Origin: Verrucomicrobiota bacterium
GTDB taxonomy: Bacteria; Verrucomicrobiota; Verrucomicrobiia; Opitutales; Opitutaceae
Assembly (NCBI GenBank): GCA_014584295.1
Contig: JACTNC010000063.1
Location: 149,029-213,028, forward strand
DNA length: 64,000 nucleotides
Direction of reading: 5' to 3'
A program made the position numbers and the translations under genes. The notes beneath the pieces are model-generated. The model saw only the letters and a list, made by a program, of their open reading frames with translations, was not told the DNA's origin and made no database searches. Shown one piece after another: positions 26,301 through 34,908 of this stretch (position 1 is its first letter; each line of letters begins with the position of its first letter).

Positions 26301-27779
26301 GGCGACGGCCACACTGGGCCCCGCCCCCGGCGCAACATTGCCCGCGAGATCCGAAGCGGTCCCCGCGGCAATGCTGATTCCAAGGGTACCGGCTCCCTGG
26401 ATGTTGGTGAGCGTCACGACCCGGGTCGTCAGACCGGTGCCGGAAACCTGCAGCGTCGCCGTGACGCCCCCGGTTGTGTTGAGTGTGACATCCGCAGGAC
26501 TCAGCGTGACAGAATCCGCACCGGTGTAAGTGATCGTGAAGGAGAGCGGACCGCTGTCGGTGTCGGGTGTCGAAGGTGCACCGATTGCCACAGCGGGCAC
26601 CGTGTTGTCGACGGTGATCGTCTGCCCGCCGGTAAAACCAGCCACGGCACTGTTTCCGGCGGCGTCTACGATTCCCGTGCCCGAAGACTTGAGATCGACG
26701 CGAAGGCTGCCGTCACCGCCAACACCCGTGACATTGACCGTGAATGTTCCGGGGGATGTGGGCACGAGCGAATTCAGGACACCCGTTGCAGTGCCCGTCT
26801 TGGTCAGCTCAAAGTCCGTAAGATCAACGCCACTGACCGACTCATTGAACGTGACGGTAAAAGCAACACTCGTGGCATGAGTCGATGCGGGCCCCACTCG
26901 ATTGGAGCTGACGACTGTCGGCGCAACGCCGTCAATCACCACGGCACTCGTTCCACCGATGCCATTAAGGGTGGGCACCACATCGTTGAGCGCGGCATCA
27001 CGCAGGGTTGCGCCATTGAGATTGATCGTACCCGACAACAGCAGCCCCGTGGGATCAAGGTCCGTTGTCCCGACAGTGTAACGGAAGAGAAGCGCTGAAG
27101 AGCCGGAGCCCGACACATAAATCGCAAACGGTGCGCCTCCGCTGTCGAGCGTGATGGGGAGAAACGGCAGGCCACCCGTGCTGAGGTTGGCGACCTTGTT
27201 GAGATTGACCGTGAAATCGAGCGTCGACCCCGCCTTGTAGAGTCCGCTGGAAGGTACGGCAACCGAGGTAACAACCAATGGTATTGCCTCGACGATAATC
27301 CCGGCGGTCGGACCAACATTCGACAGGACAAGGCTGCTGTCCTGAAGCGCGCCATTGCGAATCGTGCCTCCATTCAGGTCGATCGAGCCCGCGAGCACAA
27401 TCCCGTCAGGATCGCTGTCACCCGGCACCGTGACATATCGAAAACGAATGGTCGTCGATCCGCTTCCCGAAAAGTAGGTCGCATAGACCGCGCCCGAGTT
27501 CATGGTCACCTGAATGCGCGGCAGGCCCGTGATGTTCACCGGCTCGTTGAAGAAGACAAAAAAATCCAGGTTGGCTCCTCCGGGATAGGCGCCGGCAACA
27601 GGCGTATCCACACCCGTGACCGCCGGAGCAGCCACCGCTGCACCGGTGAGCGCGCTGAACGCAATCACACCTGCCATCAACCTGCGGATCCGGACGCCGG
27701 CATGGGCGAACGAGCGCGCGCATGTTGCAAGGCTGGTAAGGAAGAAGGCTGGGTTGAGCAACGGTACGGTGGTTTTCAT
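23391..27779 (-). CDS. Very large exported Ig-like/MBG multidomain protein
   Basis: The 1462-residue product starts with a signal region ending near AVAAPAV. It then has two similar repeats of about 110 residues, each containing a YVSGSGSS- or YFSGSGST-type strand. Next come Ig-like domains (VAFTVTFNESVSGVDLTDF and a second of the same kind), a cadherin-like putative-Ig domain (LTYSVSGLPEGITFNP), and tandem MBG domains (TVKADDKSRAYN, VYNGQPQPVSA). The last 270 residues are two copies of a module starting RLINVS and containing VLIRGIGP- or VLVRGIGP-type and GENDNW- or GENTGW-type motifs. No autotransporter barrel or LPXTG signal is visible. A cell-surface or secreted adhesion role is inference. 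Thr/Ala/Gly-rich, Cys-poor. Confidence 0.9.
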   Translation of the reverse strand: MKTTVPLLNPAFFLTSLATCARSFAHAGVRIRRLMAGVIAFSALTGAAVAAPAVTGVDTPVAGAYPGGANLDFFVFFNEPVNITGLPRIQVTMNSGAVYATYFSGSGSTTIRFRYVTVPGDSDPDGIVLAGSIDLNGGTIRNGALQDSSLVLSNVGPTAGIIVEAIPLVVTSVAVPSSGLYKAGSTLDFTVNLNKVANLSTGGLPFLPITLDSGGAPFAIYVSGSGSSALLFRYTVGTTDLDPTGLLLSGTINLNGATLRDAALNDVVPTLNGIGGTSAVVIDGVAPTVVSSNRVGPASTHATSVAFTVTFNESVSGVDLTDFELTKTGTATGVLNSLVPTSPGTFTVNVTGVGGDGSLRVDLKSSGTGIVDAAGNSAVAGFTGGQTITVDNTVPAVAIGAPSTPDTDSGPLSFTITYTGADSVTLSPADVTLNTTGGVTATLQVSGTGLTTRVVTLTNIQGAGTLGISIAAGTASDLAGNVAPGAGPSVAVAANQSPVLAQAISAKSVGYKTPFTYVIPAGMFVDPNPGQTLTYSVSGLPEGITFNPATRSFSGTAAIGASEIVVTATDDGTPARSSSSSFTLSVIKAVITVKADDKTRPYGSENPTLTATMTGFVGGETLETSGITGAPALTTTATTASFVGTFPITSTIGTLAAANYSFVMAPGTLTVSKAVLTVKADDKSRAYNTLTPTLTASITGFVNGETSSVLFGAPILSTTATATSNIGTYPIVVEIGSLQAANYTFSNLINGTLTISASQLTIVLEGLSRVYNGQPQPVSATTTPSGSALLFTYDGSPTAPTNAGSYTVQATSADPNFGGTATGTLVIAKASQTLTFNLPSITIGVPVALSATASSGLPVSFSVVSGNATIVGNLLTVNDGALVTIRAQQVGDGNYNAVLVDRTTGSSNRAAQSINAVTPGDKLTTSAPFSVVATATSGLPVSINLVSGPATLSGNVVTLTGAAGTVVLRLSQAGNATYLPAPDVMLSIAVSSTGASTYFGTVLSGAGGTRNGDIGATYRTSSNQGTLLILAPSLLVNTAVDFALTGNSFTRTVEVSNGTPIPLTITGQISNGVLTGTIEPIGQTFNAPLLSTEGTQAPYAGFYQLTALGSSKGTTYVAVGPQNQVLVLSILPLSRVAGTTTLALDGTFAFTSGSTVVQGKLDAATGSITCTIAPQSLPAIAFAGVRSSIAPNDRLINVSARSKANGGANPLITGFVIAGTSPKTVLVRGIGPGLQPYGVQGFLETPTVQLFNGGNKVGENTGWGTLPNLSDVRTAFARVGAFPLAEGSADSALLLTLNPGGYTVHISGGTGIALAEVYDASANPQLESQRLINVSVRNEAGFGEETLICGFIVSGNAPKKVLIRGIGPTLSDYGVQGFLADTVLKVFTGETFLGENDNWSADSALALVNSQAASATGAFALPLGSKDSAIVLTLAPGAYTAQVSSAVAGVKGVALIEVYEVP

Positions 27780-28058
27780 GGGACAAAATTCGATGGGCAA
27801 GGAACTGCCGGAACAGGCATCGCATGCCGCACGGCGCCCGCCGTGACATGAACCCCATGAGGGCAGGCCTGGATGCGTATTTCCCGATCCATCGCATCCA
27901 AGGCCATTGCCTGGACGACCACGGTCAACCCCAAAAATCCAGCCATTGCCGTGCAATTGTTGAAGTGCGTGCAAACGACCCACTTCGATTCGGAATTGCC
28001 TCCTGCAATTAGGGTTTGCCTTCGACGCGCCAGTCCGTCGATTCAACAGCCTCCCGCA

Positions 28059-28709
28059 ATGACTCCCTGCCAGATCGAACTCCTCAACCTGCAGATTGAA
28101 ACACCCCTGTCCCAGGTCCGTGCCCTCAACCATGAGGATATCCGCACCTTCTCCGAATGGCTGTGCGACCCCGAAGGCTTCCGCCTCAGGCCCGACCAGG
28201 TCCGTGTCAAGACCTGGGATCCCATCTTCGGCTACGAGATCCTCGCCCAGTTTTTTGGGGAAAACGGATTCCTTGTCCGCACCGCTGATCGCATGCGCGT
28301 GGGGGTCAAGAATGCGCGCTCCGCCGGCGACTGGGAAATCATCCAGCAGCTCTTTGTCCGCTTCCTTCACCAGGAAGCCAATGCCCGCCCGGAAACCATC
28401 CGCAATTTTTCGGCAACCGCCCACATCAAGGTCGATGAACCCTACACCGCCTCGGAGTTTCTGCAGCGCTTTGCAGTGGTTCCCGGGATCGAACGTCCCG
28501 CCGCATTGAGTTACGTAAAAATCGCCGACTGGGAAAAGGACATCCGCATCGTGATCGAACCGTCAAACATGCTGCCGGGACAGTTGTTCATTTCCTGGGA
28601 CAGCCAGTTCGGGGCAAATCAGGATTGGGACACGTTTGTACCCGTGCTCATGACGGTGATGGAAAACTCCGCCGCGATTTTCGACCTCCAGATCGCTCCG
28701 CTGCGCTGA
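28059..28709 (+). CDS. Conserved-looking protein of unknown function
   Basis: The product is 216 residues from ATG 28059. It has no signal peptide or membrane segment. Hydrophobic-polar alternation and segments such as VKTWDPIFGYEILAQFF and FVPVLMTVMENSAAIFDL suggest a compact alpha/beta domain. No family was recognised. A longer open frame extends upstream but that extension has poor coding character and lies opposite the leader of the divergent large gene. Confidence 0.7.
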   Translation: MTPCQIELLNLQIETPLSQVRALNHEDIRTFSEWLCDPEGFRLRPDQVRVKTWDPIFGYEILAQFFGENGFLVRTADRMRVGVKNARSAGDWEIIQQLFVRFLHQEANARPETIRNFSATAHIKVDEPYTASEFLQRFAVVPGIERPAALSYVKIADWEKDIRIVIEPSNMLPGQLFISWDSQFGANQDWDTFVPVLMTVMENSAAIFDLQIAPLR

Positions 28710-28984
28710 GTCATTTCGCCCTCGGGAGATGTCTCCCTCCCGCGTAGGCGGAGACCAGACCGACGCGGGTGAATGCCCGCCTGTCACAATCCCGATTGCA
28801 CGCCCGCAGGAATCTTGGTCTGCTGCCCCGCCGCAATGGATTCCCCGTCCCATTCCGCTCCCGACACCAGCTCCGACGCACTCCCGAGGCCTTCGCTTTC
28901 GTTACAAGCGGCCGCTCGCAAGAGCCGAGGTTGAGCCTACGCCCTCAGCCAGAGAAATAGTCACCCCGCCATTGCAACCTTCCC

Positions 28985-31051
28985 GTGTCGATTTCACCGA
29001 CAGCCCGATCGCGTTTTTCCAAATTTCTCGCTCCTCTGATCGCTCTGATCGTTGTGGGTCTGCTCGCTCAAATGGGCGCGCTGCAACCGCTGGACCGAAC
29101 CTGGCACGACTCGCTCCAGCGGCTCTTCGCCTCCCGGGCACCCGCACCCGGGGAAACCGCCTTCGTGCTCGTTGATGAACAGTCGCTGGCAGCCATGGGA
29201 AATGAGGCCTATGGCATGCGCTGGCCCTGGCCCCGCAAGGCGTTCGCCGGGCTGTTTGCCGCACTTCACCGCGCAGGTGCCAAGGGCATCGTCGGAGATT
29301 TTCTCTTCCTCGAAAATTCAGACGCCACGGAGCAGGACCTTCTGCTCGGTGCCGTCAGCGCGGGCATACCGGGACTGCGCCTGGGCTCGCTGCACAATCG
29401 CGTTCCCGTTTTCTGGTCGGACTCTTTTCGAGGCGCCCATCCGTCGCTTTTTAATCCCACCACCCGCTGGGGATCCGTTGAGATCGATCCCGACGCCGAT
29501 GGTGTGATCAGGACCTACCGCTGGATACACTCGCTGGCATCGTCCGCATCAGGTCCGGATGCCCCCGTGCAGTTGCCCGCCGAGACGCGCCTTCGCTGGC
29601 GCGGCACACTCGATCAATTGCGAGCCCGCAAGATCGATGTGTTGCCCGCAGCGCCGTTTGTCGCGGGCGGACTGGAACTTCTCGGCAACGCCCTCGCCAG
29701 CGCTCCCGATATGGACCCCGTGCAACTCATGAAGGCCGTTGAGGCGCAACCGCAACCGGCCGGAGAAATCTTCGAGCGCGTCCGCGGAAAGGTGGTTTTT
29801 GTCGGAGCAAATGCTGCTGGCACCTTCGACGAAGTGGCCACTCCCCTGCATGCACCGGAGCCCGGAGTCATCGTCCACTGGACCGCCTATGCGAACGCCC
29901 GGGATGGCCGGTTCCTCAAGGATGCCCCGCCGAGCCTGGCTACACTCGCGCTCCTTCTCGCCGTTGCCCTGATCGCCTGGTTCGGACGGCCAGGTCGCGG
30001 TCTCGTCATCGCCGGACTCGTCGCCGCCACCGCAGTTCTTGTCGCACTCGGCGGAAGCATCGTTGGTTTCCTCTCCGGTCTCTGGATTTCACCCGCATCT
30101 CCCGTTGTCGGTGCAACCGCTGCGTTTTCCGCGGTCGCCGTGGCGAGTTTTGCCTTCGAACGCGCCCGAAAGCGTGAGATCCAGGGTTGGTTTGGAGCCT
30201 ACGTCTCACCCGCGGTCGTGCGGAAACTGATCGCCGATCCCCAGGCACTCGGGCTCGGAGGGGAACGCAGGGAGGTCACCCTTTTCTTCTCCGACCTGGT
30301 CGGTTTCACCGCGCTGTCCGAAAGCATGCCGGCAGAAAAACTCGTCCTGATCATCAACCTCTGCCTCGAGGAGCTGAGCAGCGCGGTGTTCGAGCACGGC
30401 GGTTATGTCGACAAGTATATCGGGGACGCCGTCATGGCGGTGTTCGGACATCCCGAGGATCTCCCCAATCACGCCGAGGCGGCCTGCCTCGCCGCACTCT
30501 CGTGCGGCCGTCGCTTGGAGGCTCTAAACGTCCGACTCAAACGCGACTACGGCGTCCAGCTCAGCCTGCGCATCGGACTAAACACCGGCGAGGCCGTGGT
30601 CGGCAACGTGGGCTCCACACGCAAGCGCAACTTCACCGTGCTCGGCGACGCGGTCAACCTCGCCTCGCGGCTGGAAGGGGCGAACAAGGTATTCGATACG
30701 CGGATACTGATCGGACCGCTCACGGCTCAGGCGGTCACGCGCAGCATCGTTACACGGCCGGTAGCCCTCCTCCGCGTAAAGGGCAAGACGGAGGCCGTCG
30801 CGGTGCACGAACCGCTCTGCCCCGCATCCGGCGCCCCGGCTGCAACGCTCCGGTTTGCCGAACGGTCGATCGCGGGTTTCCGGGCATTCAACGCCGCCGA
30901 TTTTTCCACCGCAGTCACGGCCTACGAAGAGGCCCTCGAACTTTGTCCGGGCGACAAGGTCTCACTCCGCTATCTGAACGAGGCCCGTACCCTTCTCGCA
31001 AAAAGCGTGCCCGCAGGCTGGGAACCGGTTTTAACTCTCGAATCCAAATGA
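28985..31051 (+). CDS. CHASE2-domain class III adenylate cyclase
   Basis: The 688-residue protein has an N-terminal membrane helix (residues 14-32) and a CHASE2 periplasmic sensor with FVLVDEQSLAAMG and VVFVGANAAGTFDEVATPL. Further membrane helices lie at about 325-400, and a class III cyclase domain at about 430-600. The cyclase keeps both metal aspartates (FFSDLVGFT, YIGDAVMAVFG), the specificity lysine in VDKYIGD and the paired Thr in FTVLGDAVN. It also keeps the transition-state Asn/Arg (NLASRLEG). The K/T pair favours ATP, so cAMP is the likely product. A TPR-like tail follows. The start is a GTG without a clear binding site. It overlaps the next gene by four bases. Confidence 0.93.
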   Translation: MSISPTARSRFSKFLAPLIALIVVGLLAQMGALQPLDRTWHDSLQRLFASRAPAPGETAFVLVDEQSLAAMGNEAYGMRWPWPRKAFAGLFAALHRAGAKGIVGDFLFLENSDATEQDLLLGAVSAGIPGLRLGSLHNRVPVFWSDSFRGAHPSLFNPTTRWGSVEIDPDADGVIRTYRWIHSLASSASGPDAPVQLPAETRLRWRGTLDQLRARKIDVLPAAPFVAGGLELLGNALASAPDMDPVQLMKAVEAQPQPAGEIFERVRGKVVFVGANAAGTFDEVATPLHAPEPGVIVHWTAYANARDGRFLKDAPPSLATLALLLAVALIAWFGRPGRGLVIAGLVAATAVLVALGGSIVGFLSGLWISPASPVVGATAAFSAVAVASFAFERARKREIQGWFGAYVSPAVVRKLIADPQALGLGGERREVTLFFSDLVGFTALSESMPAEKLVLIINLCLEELSSAVFEHGGYVDKYIGDAVMAVFGHPEDLPNHAEAACLAALSCGRRLEALNVRLKRDYGVQLSLRIGLNTGEAVVGNVGSTRKRNFTVLGDAVNLASRLEGANKVFDTRILIGPLTAQAVTRSIVTRPVALLRVKGKTEAVAVHEPLCPASGAPAATLRFAERSIAGFRAFNAADFSTAVTAYEEALELCPGDKVSLRYLNEARTLLAKSVPAGWEPVLTLESK

Positions 31052-31551
31052 AATCTCACCCTTCCTCACTTCACGCGATCCGGGGCGCGCTCATCTGCCT
31101 GACCCTTGCGTCGAGCGCCATCGCGTATGACAAGGGCTCCACCGCCTACGCCAAACGTGCGGAGACCCATCTGCTGGCCGAGCCAAACGCTCTCGCCACC
31201 CCCGTCGGCAAGGCCGAATTCGCCGAGGTCCTGAAAGTAATCGAGACCCGCGGACCTTGGCTTCACGTGAAATCCAAACATTCAAGCGGCTGGATCTTCG
31301 AGGGAAATGTCGCCGCCACCAAGCCCGTCCATGCCCCCGCCGCCGGACTGACCACCCTCAGCGCTTCCGCCACCAACACAGTCGCCGCGGCACGTCCACT
31401 CAGCGACGCCGGATCCGCCTACGCAGGACGGCATGGCGCCGGAAATGCCCGAGATGACCTCGCATGGCTGGAGAAGAACGCGGCCAAGACTACCGGCGCA
31501 GACGTCGATGCCTTCCTCAAGGCGGGCAAGAAAGGGGAATACCGCCCATGA
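31048..31551 (+). CDS. Exported bacterial SH3-domain protein
   Basis: The 167-residue protein has a signal peptide (AIRGALICLTLASSAIA) followed by an SH3-like domain (residues 35-95). It contains LLAEPNALATPVGKAEFAEV and WLHVKSKHSSGWIFEGNVA, the usual strand and Trp pattern of SH3_3. The C-terminal part is Ala-rich, with a helix beginning LAWLEKNAAKTTGADVDAFL. The ATG overlaps the cyclase stop, and the stop overlaps the start of the M48 peptidase gene. Periplasmic SH3 domains often bind peptidoglycan; here that is inference. Confidence 0.85.
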   Translation: MKSHPSSLHAIRGALICLTLASSAIAYDKGSTAYAKRAETHLLAEPNALATPVGKAEFAEVLKVIETRGPWLHVKSKHSSGWIFEGNVAATKPVHAPAAGLTTLSASATNTVAAARPLSDAGSAYAGRHGAGNARDDLAWLEKNAAKTTGADVDAFLKAGKKGEYRP

Positions 31552-32366
31552 AAATCGCGCACTTCCGGACCGTCACCGTGTGGGCCACCCTCCTCCTTGC
31601 CTGTTCTCCGCTCGCGCAGGCCGCATTTCCCAACCTTGGGGAACTCGGCGAAAAGATCAAAAAGGCAGGCACCACCGCCGCACAGGCTGGCAAGGTGCTC
31701 AAAGGGGCCACCGGCCTCTCGCTCGAGGAGGAACTCGCCGTGGGCGACGCCGTCGCCATCGAGATCGTCAACCGCTTCGGCGGCGTGTGGCGCGACGAAG
31801 CCGCAACCCAACGCGTCAATCTCGTCGGCCGCGCCCTCGCCCGGTATGCTGATCGTCAGGATCTGACCTGGACCTTCGGCCTGCTCGACTCCGGCGCCGT
31901 CAACGCCTTTTCCGCCCCCGGGGGGCGCGTCTTCATCACGCGCGGACTCTACCAGCGGCTGGACTCCGACGACGAACTCGCCGGCGCGCTCGCGCACGAA
32001 ATTGAACACATCGACCGACGCCACGCCCTCAAGATCATCGCACGCGGGGAATTTCTGAGCGGCGTCGCCGGACTCGTCGCCGCGCGCAGCAGCGACTTTG
32101 CAAAATTCGACGAAGCCATCTCATTGGTGACCTCCCAGATCCTGGAAAAGGGCTTCGACCCAAGCACCGAATTCGATGCGGACAAACAGGGTCGCAACCT
32201 TGCCGCCACCACGGGTTTCGCACCAGGCGGCCTGCGCGCAGTCCTTCTCCGGCTTCGGCGCGACAACGGCGGTGCATCCCGTGCGGTCTTTTCAACGCAT
32301 CCACCGCTCGACGATCGCCTCGAACGCCTGCCAAACGATCCCGAGCCCCCTGCCCCGGCGAAATAG
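31548..32366 (+). CDS. Exported M48-family metallopeptidase
   Basis: The 272-residue protein has a signal peptide (TVWATLLLACSPLAQA). The peptidase domain has the zinc motif in ALAHEIEHIDRRHA (HEXXH) and a downstream acidic ligand region EFDADKQGRNLAA. The sequence SAPGGRVFITRGLYQRL before the motif is typical of M48C/BepA-like periplasmic proteases. It starts inside the stop codon of the SH3 protein gene. A role in envelope quality control is inferred from the family. Confidence 0.92.
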   Translation: MKIAHFRTVTVWATLLLACSPLAQAAFPNLGELGEKIKKAGTTAAQAGKVLKGATGLSLEEELAVGDAVAIEIVNRFGGVWRDEAATQRVNLVGRALARYADRQDLTWTFGLLDSGAVNAFSAPGGRVFITRGLYQRLDSDDELAGALAHEIEHIDRRHALKIIARGEFLSGVAGLVAARSSDFAKFDEAISLVTSQILEKGFDPSTEFDADKQGRNLAATTGFAPGGLRAVLLRLRRDNGGASRAVFSTHPPLDDRLERLPNDPEPPAPAK

Positions 32367-32405
32367 TGCTGACCTGCCCGCAACGGTTGGCAAGCTGGCG
32401 CACCG

Positions 32406-33914
32406 ATGATCGATAGCCTCCCCAACCTCCGCGATTCCCTCATCATCGCGGGAGTCGCCCTGGTTTCCTACTTTGCGCTGGTTGCGCTGGCGCAGGTGTT
32501 GCGTCGCGCCCGAGGTCTTCGCTTCGGATGGACCTATCACGGTTTCGCGCTTCTCGCAGGGCTGGTCGCCGGGATCCATTTCAGCGGATGGCAGTCGCCC
32601 CACCGGGGCACCGCCCTGCAGCAGATCAGCGCCATCGCGCTCCTGCTCGCAGCGTTCCCCCTCGCGCGGATCGTCAACCGCGTCGCCTGGTTCCGCGGTG
32701 CCTCCGTTCACCCGGGAAAATCGGTCCATGTTCCCCGCGTGCTTCCGGATGCCACTGCCCTGGCCGTCATCCTGATGACGGTCCTCGTGGTCCTCCAGTT
32801 CATCTACAAGGTCCAGGTGCCCGGTCTGCTCGCGGGTTCGGGCGTGATCGCGATCATCCTCGGCCTCGCGATGCAGGATCTGTTGGGAAACCTGATCGCG
32901 GGGATCGGGCTCCACTTCGACAAGTCATTCACGCCCGGTGACTGGCTCCAGATCGAGGGCACTCACGCCAAGGTCATCGAACTCTCATGGCGCACCACGC
33001 GCCTGATCACGAATGACGACGTCATGATCGACGTCCCCAACAGCAACATCGTCAAGCAGGCCATTCTCAACTTCGAAAAACCCACCCGCAAACACGCCGT
33101 CAAACCCCTGATCGGCCTACACTACGATGTGCCACCCGCGCAGGCTCAGCGGGTACTTCAGGAGGCCGCAGCCAGCGTGCCGGGCGTCTGCAGCGATCCT
33201 GCCCCCGTCGTCTACCTGAAGGAATTCGCTGACTCCGCCGTCATCTACGAAATCAATGTCTGGATCGAGGATCATGGTCTGATGGACCCCGTGATGAGCG
33301 AAGTTCGCGTGCACTGCTGGTACGCCGCCAAACGCGCGGGATTCGAGATTCCCTATCCTCAACTCACGCTCCACCGCGCAGCAGCCCAGGCGTCAGGCGA
33401 CTCCCTGCACACGACAGCCCTTCAGGCGCTGCGGACCAACCCGGTTTTCAATTTCCTCGATGACAAACAGGCCGGGGAGTTGCTGGCGGCAGGAAAGTCC
33501 AAGCTCTTCGCCGCCGCGGAACAACTCGTGCGCCAAGGTGAGGAGGGCGCCTCCATGTTCCTGCTGGTGAAAGGACACGTCGACGTGAGCATTGCGCGTG
33601 AAGGTCAGTATGTCACCGTGGCCACGCTGAACGCAGGGGATTGCCTGGGCGAGATGTGCGTGCTCACTGGCGAAAAGAGATCCGCAACGGTTACAGCACG
33701 CGACGAAGTTGCCGCAATTGAGATCACGAAGGACGCCCTGGCTCAATTGCTCGCGGCGCATCCCGCACTCCTCAACGGATTGACGGATGTCCTCGTGAAG
33801 CGTCAACTCGCCAATGAAAAGCTCGCGATAGGCACCGCCTCGACTGCCAGAATCGACTCCACCCGTACAAGCGTCCTGCGACGCCTGCGCGTATTTTTCC
33901 AACTCGGGAGCTGA
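32406..33914 (+). CDS. MscS-type channel with cyclic-nucleotide-binding domain
   Basis: The 502-residue protein has four N-terminal membrane segments. An MscS core follows, with the pore helix GSGVIAIILGLAMQDLLGNLIAGIGLHF and the beta domain DKSFTPGDWLQIEG. A C-terminal cyclic-nucleotide-binding domain (residues 355-480) has the phosphate-binding cassette LGEMCVLTGEKRSATVTA, with the conserved Glu and Arg. This architecture matches bacterial cyclic-nucleotide-gated channels of the MscS superfamily. It lies 39 bases after the M48 gene and in the same direction as the adenylate cyclase, so cAMP gating by the local cyclase is a reasonable inference. Confidence 0.93.
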   Translation: MIDSLPNLRDSLIIAGVALVSYFALVALAQVLRRARGLRFGWTYHGFALLAGLVAGIHFSGWQSPHRGTALQQISAIALLLAAFPLARIVNRVAWFRGASVHPGKSVHVPRVLPDATALAVILMTVLVVLQFIYKVQVPGLLAGSGVIAIILGLAMQDLLGNLIAGIGLHFDKSFTPGDWLQIEGTHAKVIELSWRTTRLITNDDVMIDVPNSNIVKQAILNFEKPTRKHAVKPLIGLHYDVPPAQAQRVLQEAAASVPGVCSDPAPVVYLKEFADSAVIYEINVWIEDHGLMDPVMSEVRVHCWYAAKRAGFEIPYPQLTLHRAAAQASGDSLHTTALQALRTNPVFNFLDDKQAGELLAAGKSKLFAAAEQLVRQGEEGASMFLLVKGHVDVSIAREGQYVTVATLNAGDCLGEMCVLTGEKRSATVTARDEVAAIEITKDALAQLLAAHPALLNGLTDVLVKRQLANEKLAIGTASTARIDSTRTSVLRRLRVFFQLGS

Positions 33915-33955
33915 CGCCCGGCGCAACGTCCGCGTTGCCAAGCACGCGGGGCCGC

Positions 33956-34738
33956 CTACTTGCCGGCCGGGCCATAGCCGGGCTTCGGCTTTCCATTGTC
34001 ATCAAGCTTTCCGCAGGCCCAGAGCAGACCGCGCGTCACGAGGTCGAGAAACACCGGGTTGCCGACCGTGGAATCCTGGTGACCGAGCGTGGTCGCAAAC
34101 GTCCGTCCCTTGCCATACGTGTTCACCCAGATGACCGCGTGCTCCTTCTGGGTCTCGACCCCATACGCGCGTGCCAGCGGAATCGCACCGGGCCAGATCT
34201 TCTCGTTCTTGTAAAGTTCATCCTGGGGATTCGCCCAATCGGCAGGGAATCCGATCATGACCGGGTGATTCGTGCCGTTGGATTTCACCAGCATGTCGCG
34301 TCGCTTCTCGTGACTCCTCGATGTGATGCCGATCACTTTTCTCCACTCATCCGTCTGCGCATTCCTATAGCTGTGGGACGAGCAGTGGATCATCACCGCG
34401 GGAAGCCCGGCCTTGTGCGGCGCGGTGATGCGCTCGACGAAGGCAACGTCGTCAACGAAGCCATAGCACTCGTTGTGCAACACAACATCGTAGCCCTTCG
34501 CCCAGTCGGGATTCTCGTAGATCGATGCCTTATGCTCCCGGGTGTCGCCCTCTTGCACGATCGTCCACACGACATTCGCCCGGGCGGAAATGCCTTCGGA
34601 TAGAAGGACCTTCTGGGTATCGTAGGTATGGCAGCAGCCGCCGGTCACCATGAGCGCACGAATGGGTTTCGTCGCCGGTGCCGCAGAAAACGCCAGCGTG
34701 CTCAGACCAAACAGGGCAAGGGATAGGATCTTCATCAT
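33956..34738 (-). CDS. Exported ThuA-like protein
   Basis: The product of about 260 residues has a signal peptide (ILSLALFGLSTLAFSAA). A ThuA-like glutamine-amidotransferase-like fold follows, seen in IRALMVTGGCCHTYDTQ, DVVLHNECYGF, AVMIHCSSHSYR and VIWVNTYGKGRTFATTLGH. ThuA-like proteins in Verrucomicrobia and Planctomycetes are often exported and linked to sugar metabolism, but their enzymatic activity is not established. Two adjacent ATG codons (34738, 34735) are possible starts. It is convergent with the channel gene. Confidence 0.88.
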   Translation of the reverse strand: MMKILSLALFGLSTLAFSAAPATKPIRALMVTGGCCHTYDTQKVLLSEGISARANVVWTIVQEGDTREHKASIYENPDWAKGYDVVLHNECYGFVDDVAFVERITAPHKAGLPAVMIHCSSHSYRNAQTDEWRKVIGITSRSHEKRRDMLVKSNGTNHPVMIGFPADWANPQDELYKNEKIWPGAIPLARAYGVETQKEHAVIWVNTYGKGRTFATTLGHQDSTVGNPVFLDLVTRGLLWACGKLDDNGKPKPGYGPAGK

Positions 34739-34908
34739 GGTGCGAATGGGGCAGCATGGGGTCTTACACCTGACGGCTGCAACCCCATCCTTGCTCGACG
34801 TTGAGCGCAGGGTGATAGCGCCCCAATCGACGGAAATTCCCGCCCCTCCCGAATCAACCTCCGACGGTTTCCGTCTGGGTAACCGGCATTCTCGCGCGGT
34901 CGCAAAAG

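Noticed and set aside
27780..28424. Upstream extension of the large exported protein's open frame on the minus strand
   Set aside because: The signal peptide starts at 27779, and the extension lies opposite the gene at 28059-28709 and its leader, without its own coding logic.
30187..31047. Long plus-strand frame running into the SH3 protein gene
   Set aside because: It is an Arg-rich shadow of the cyclase gene in another frame; the SH3 protein starts with its own signal peptide at 31048.
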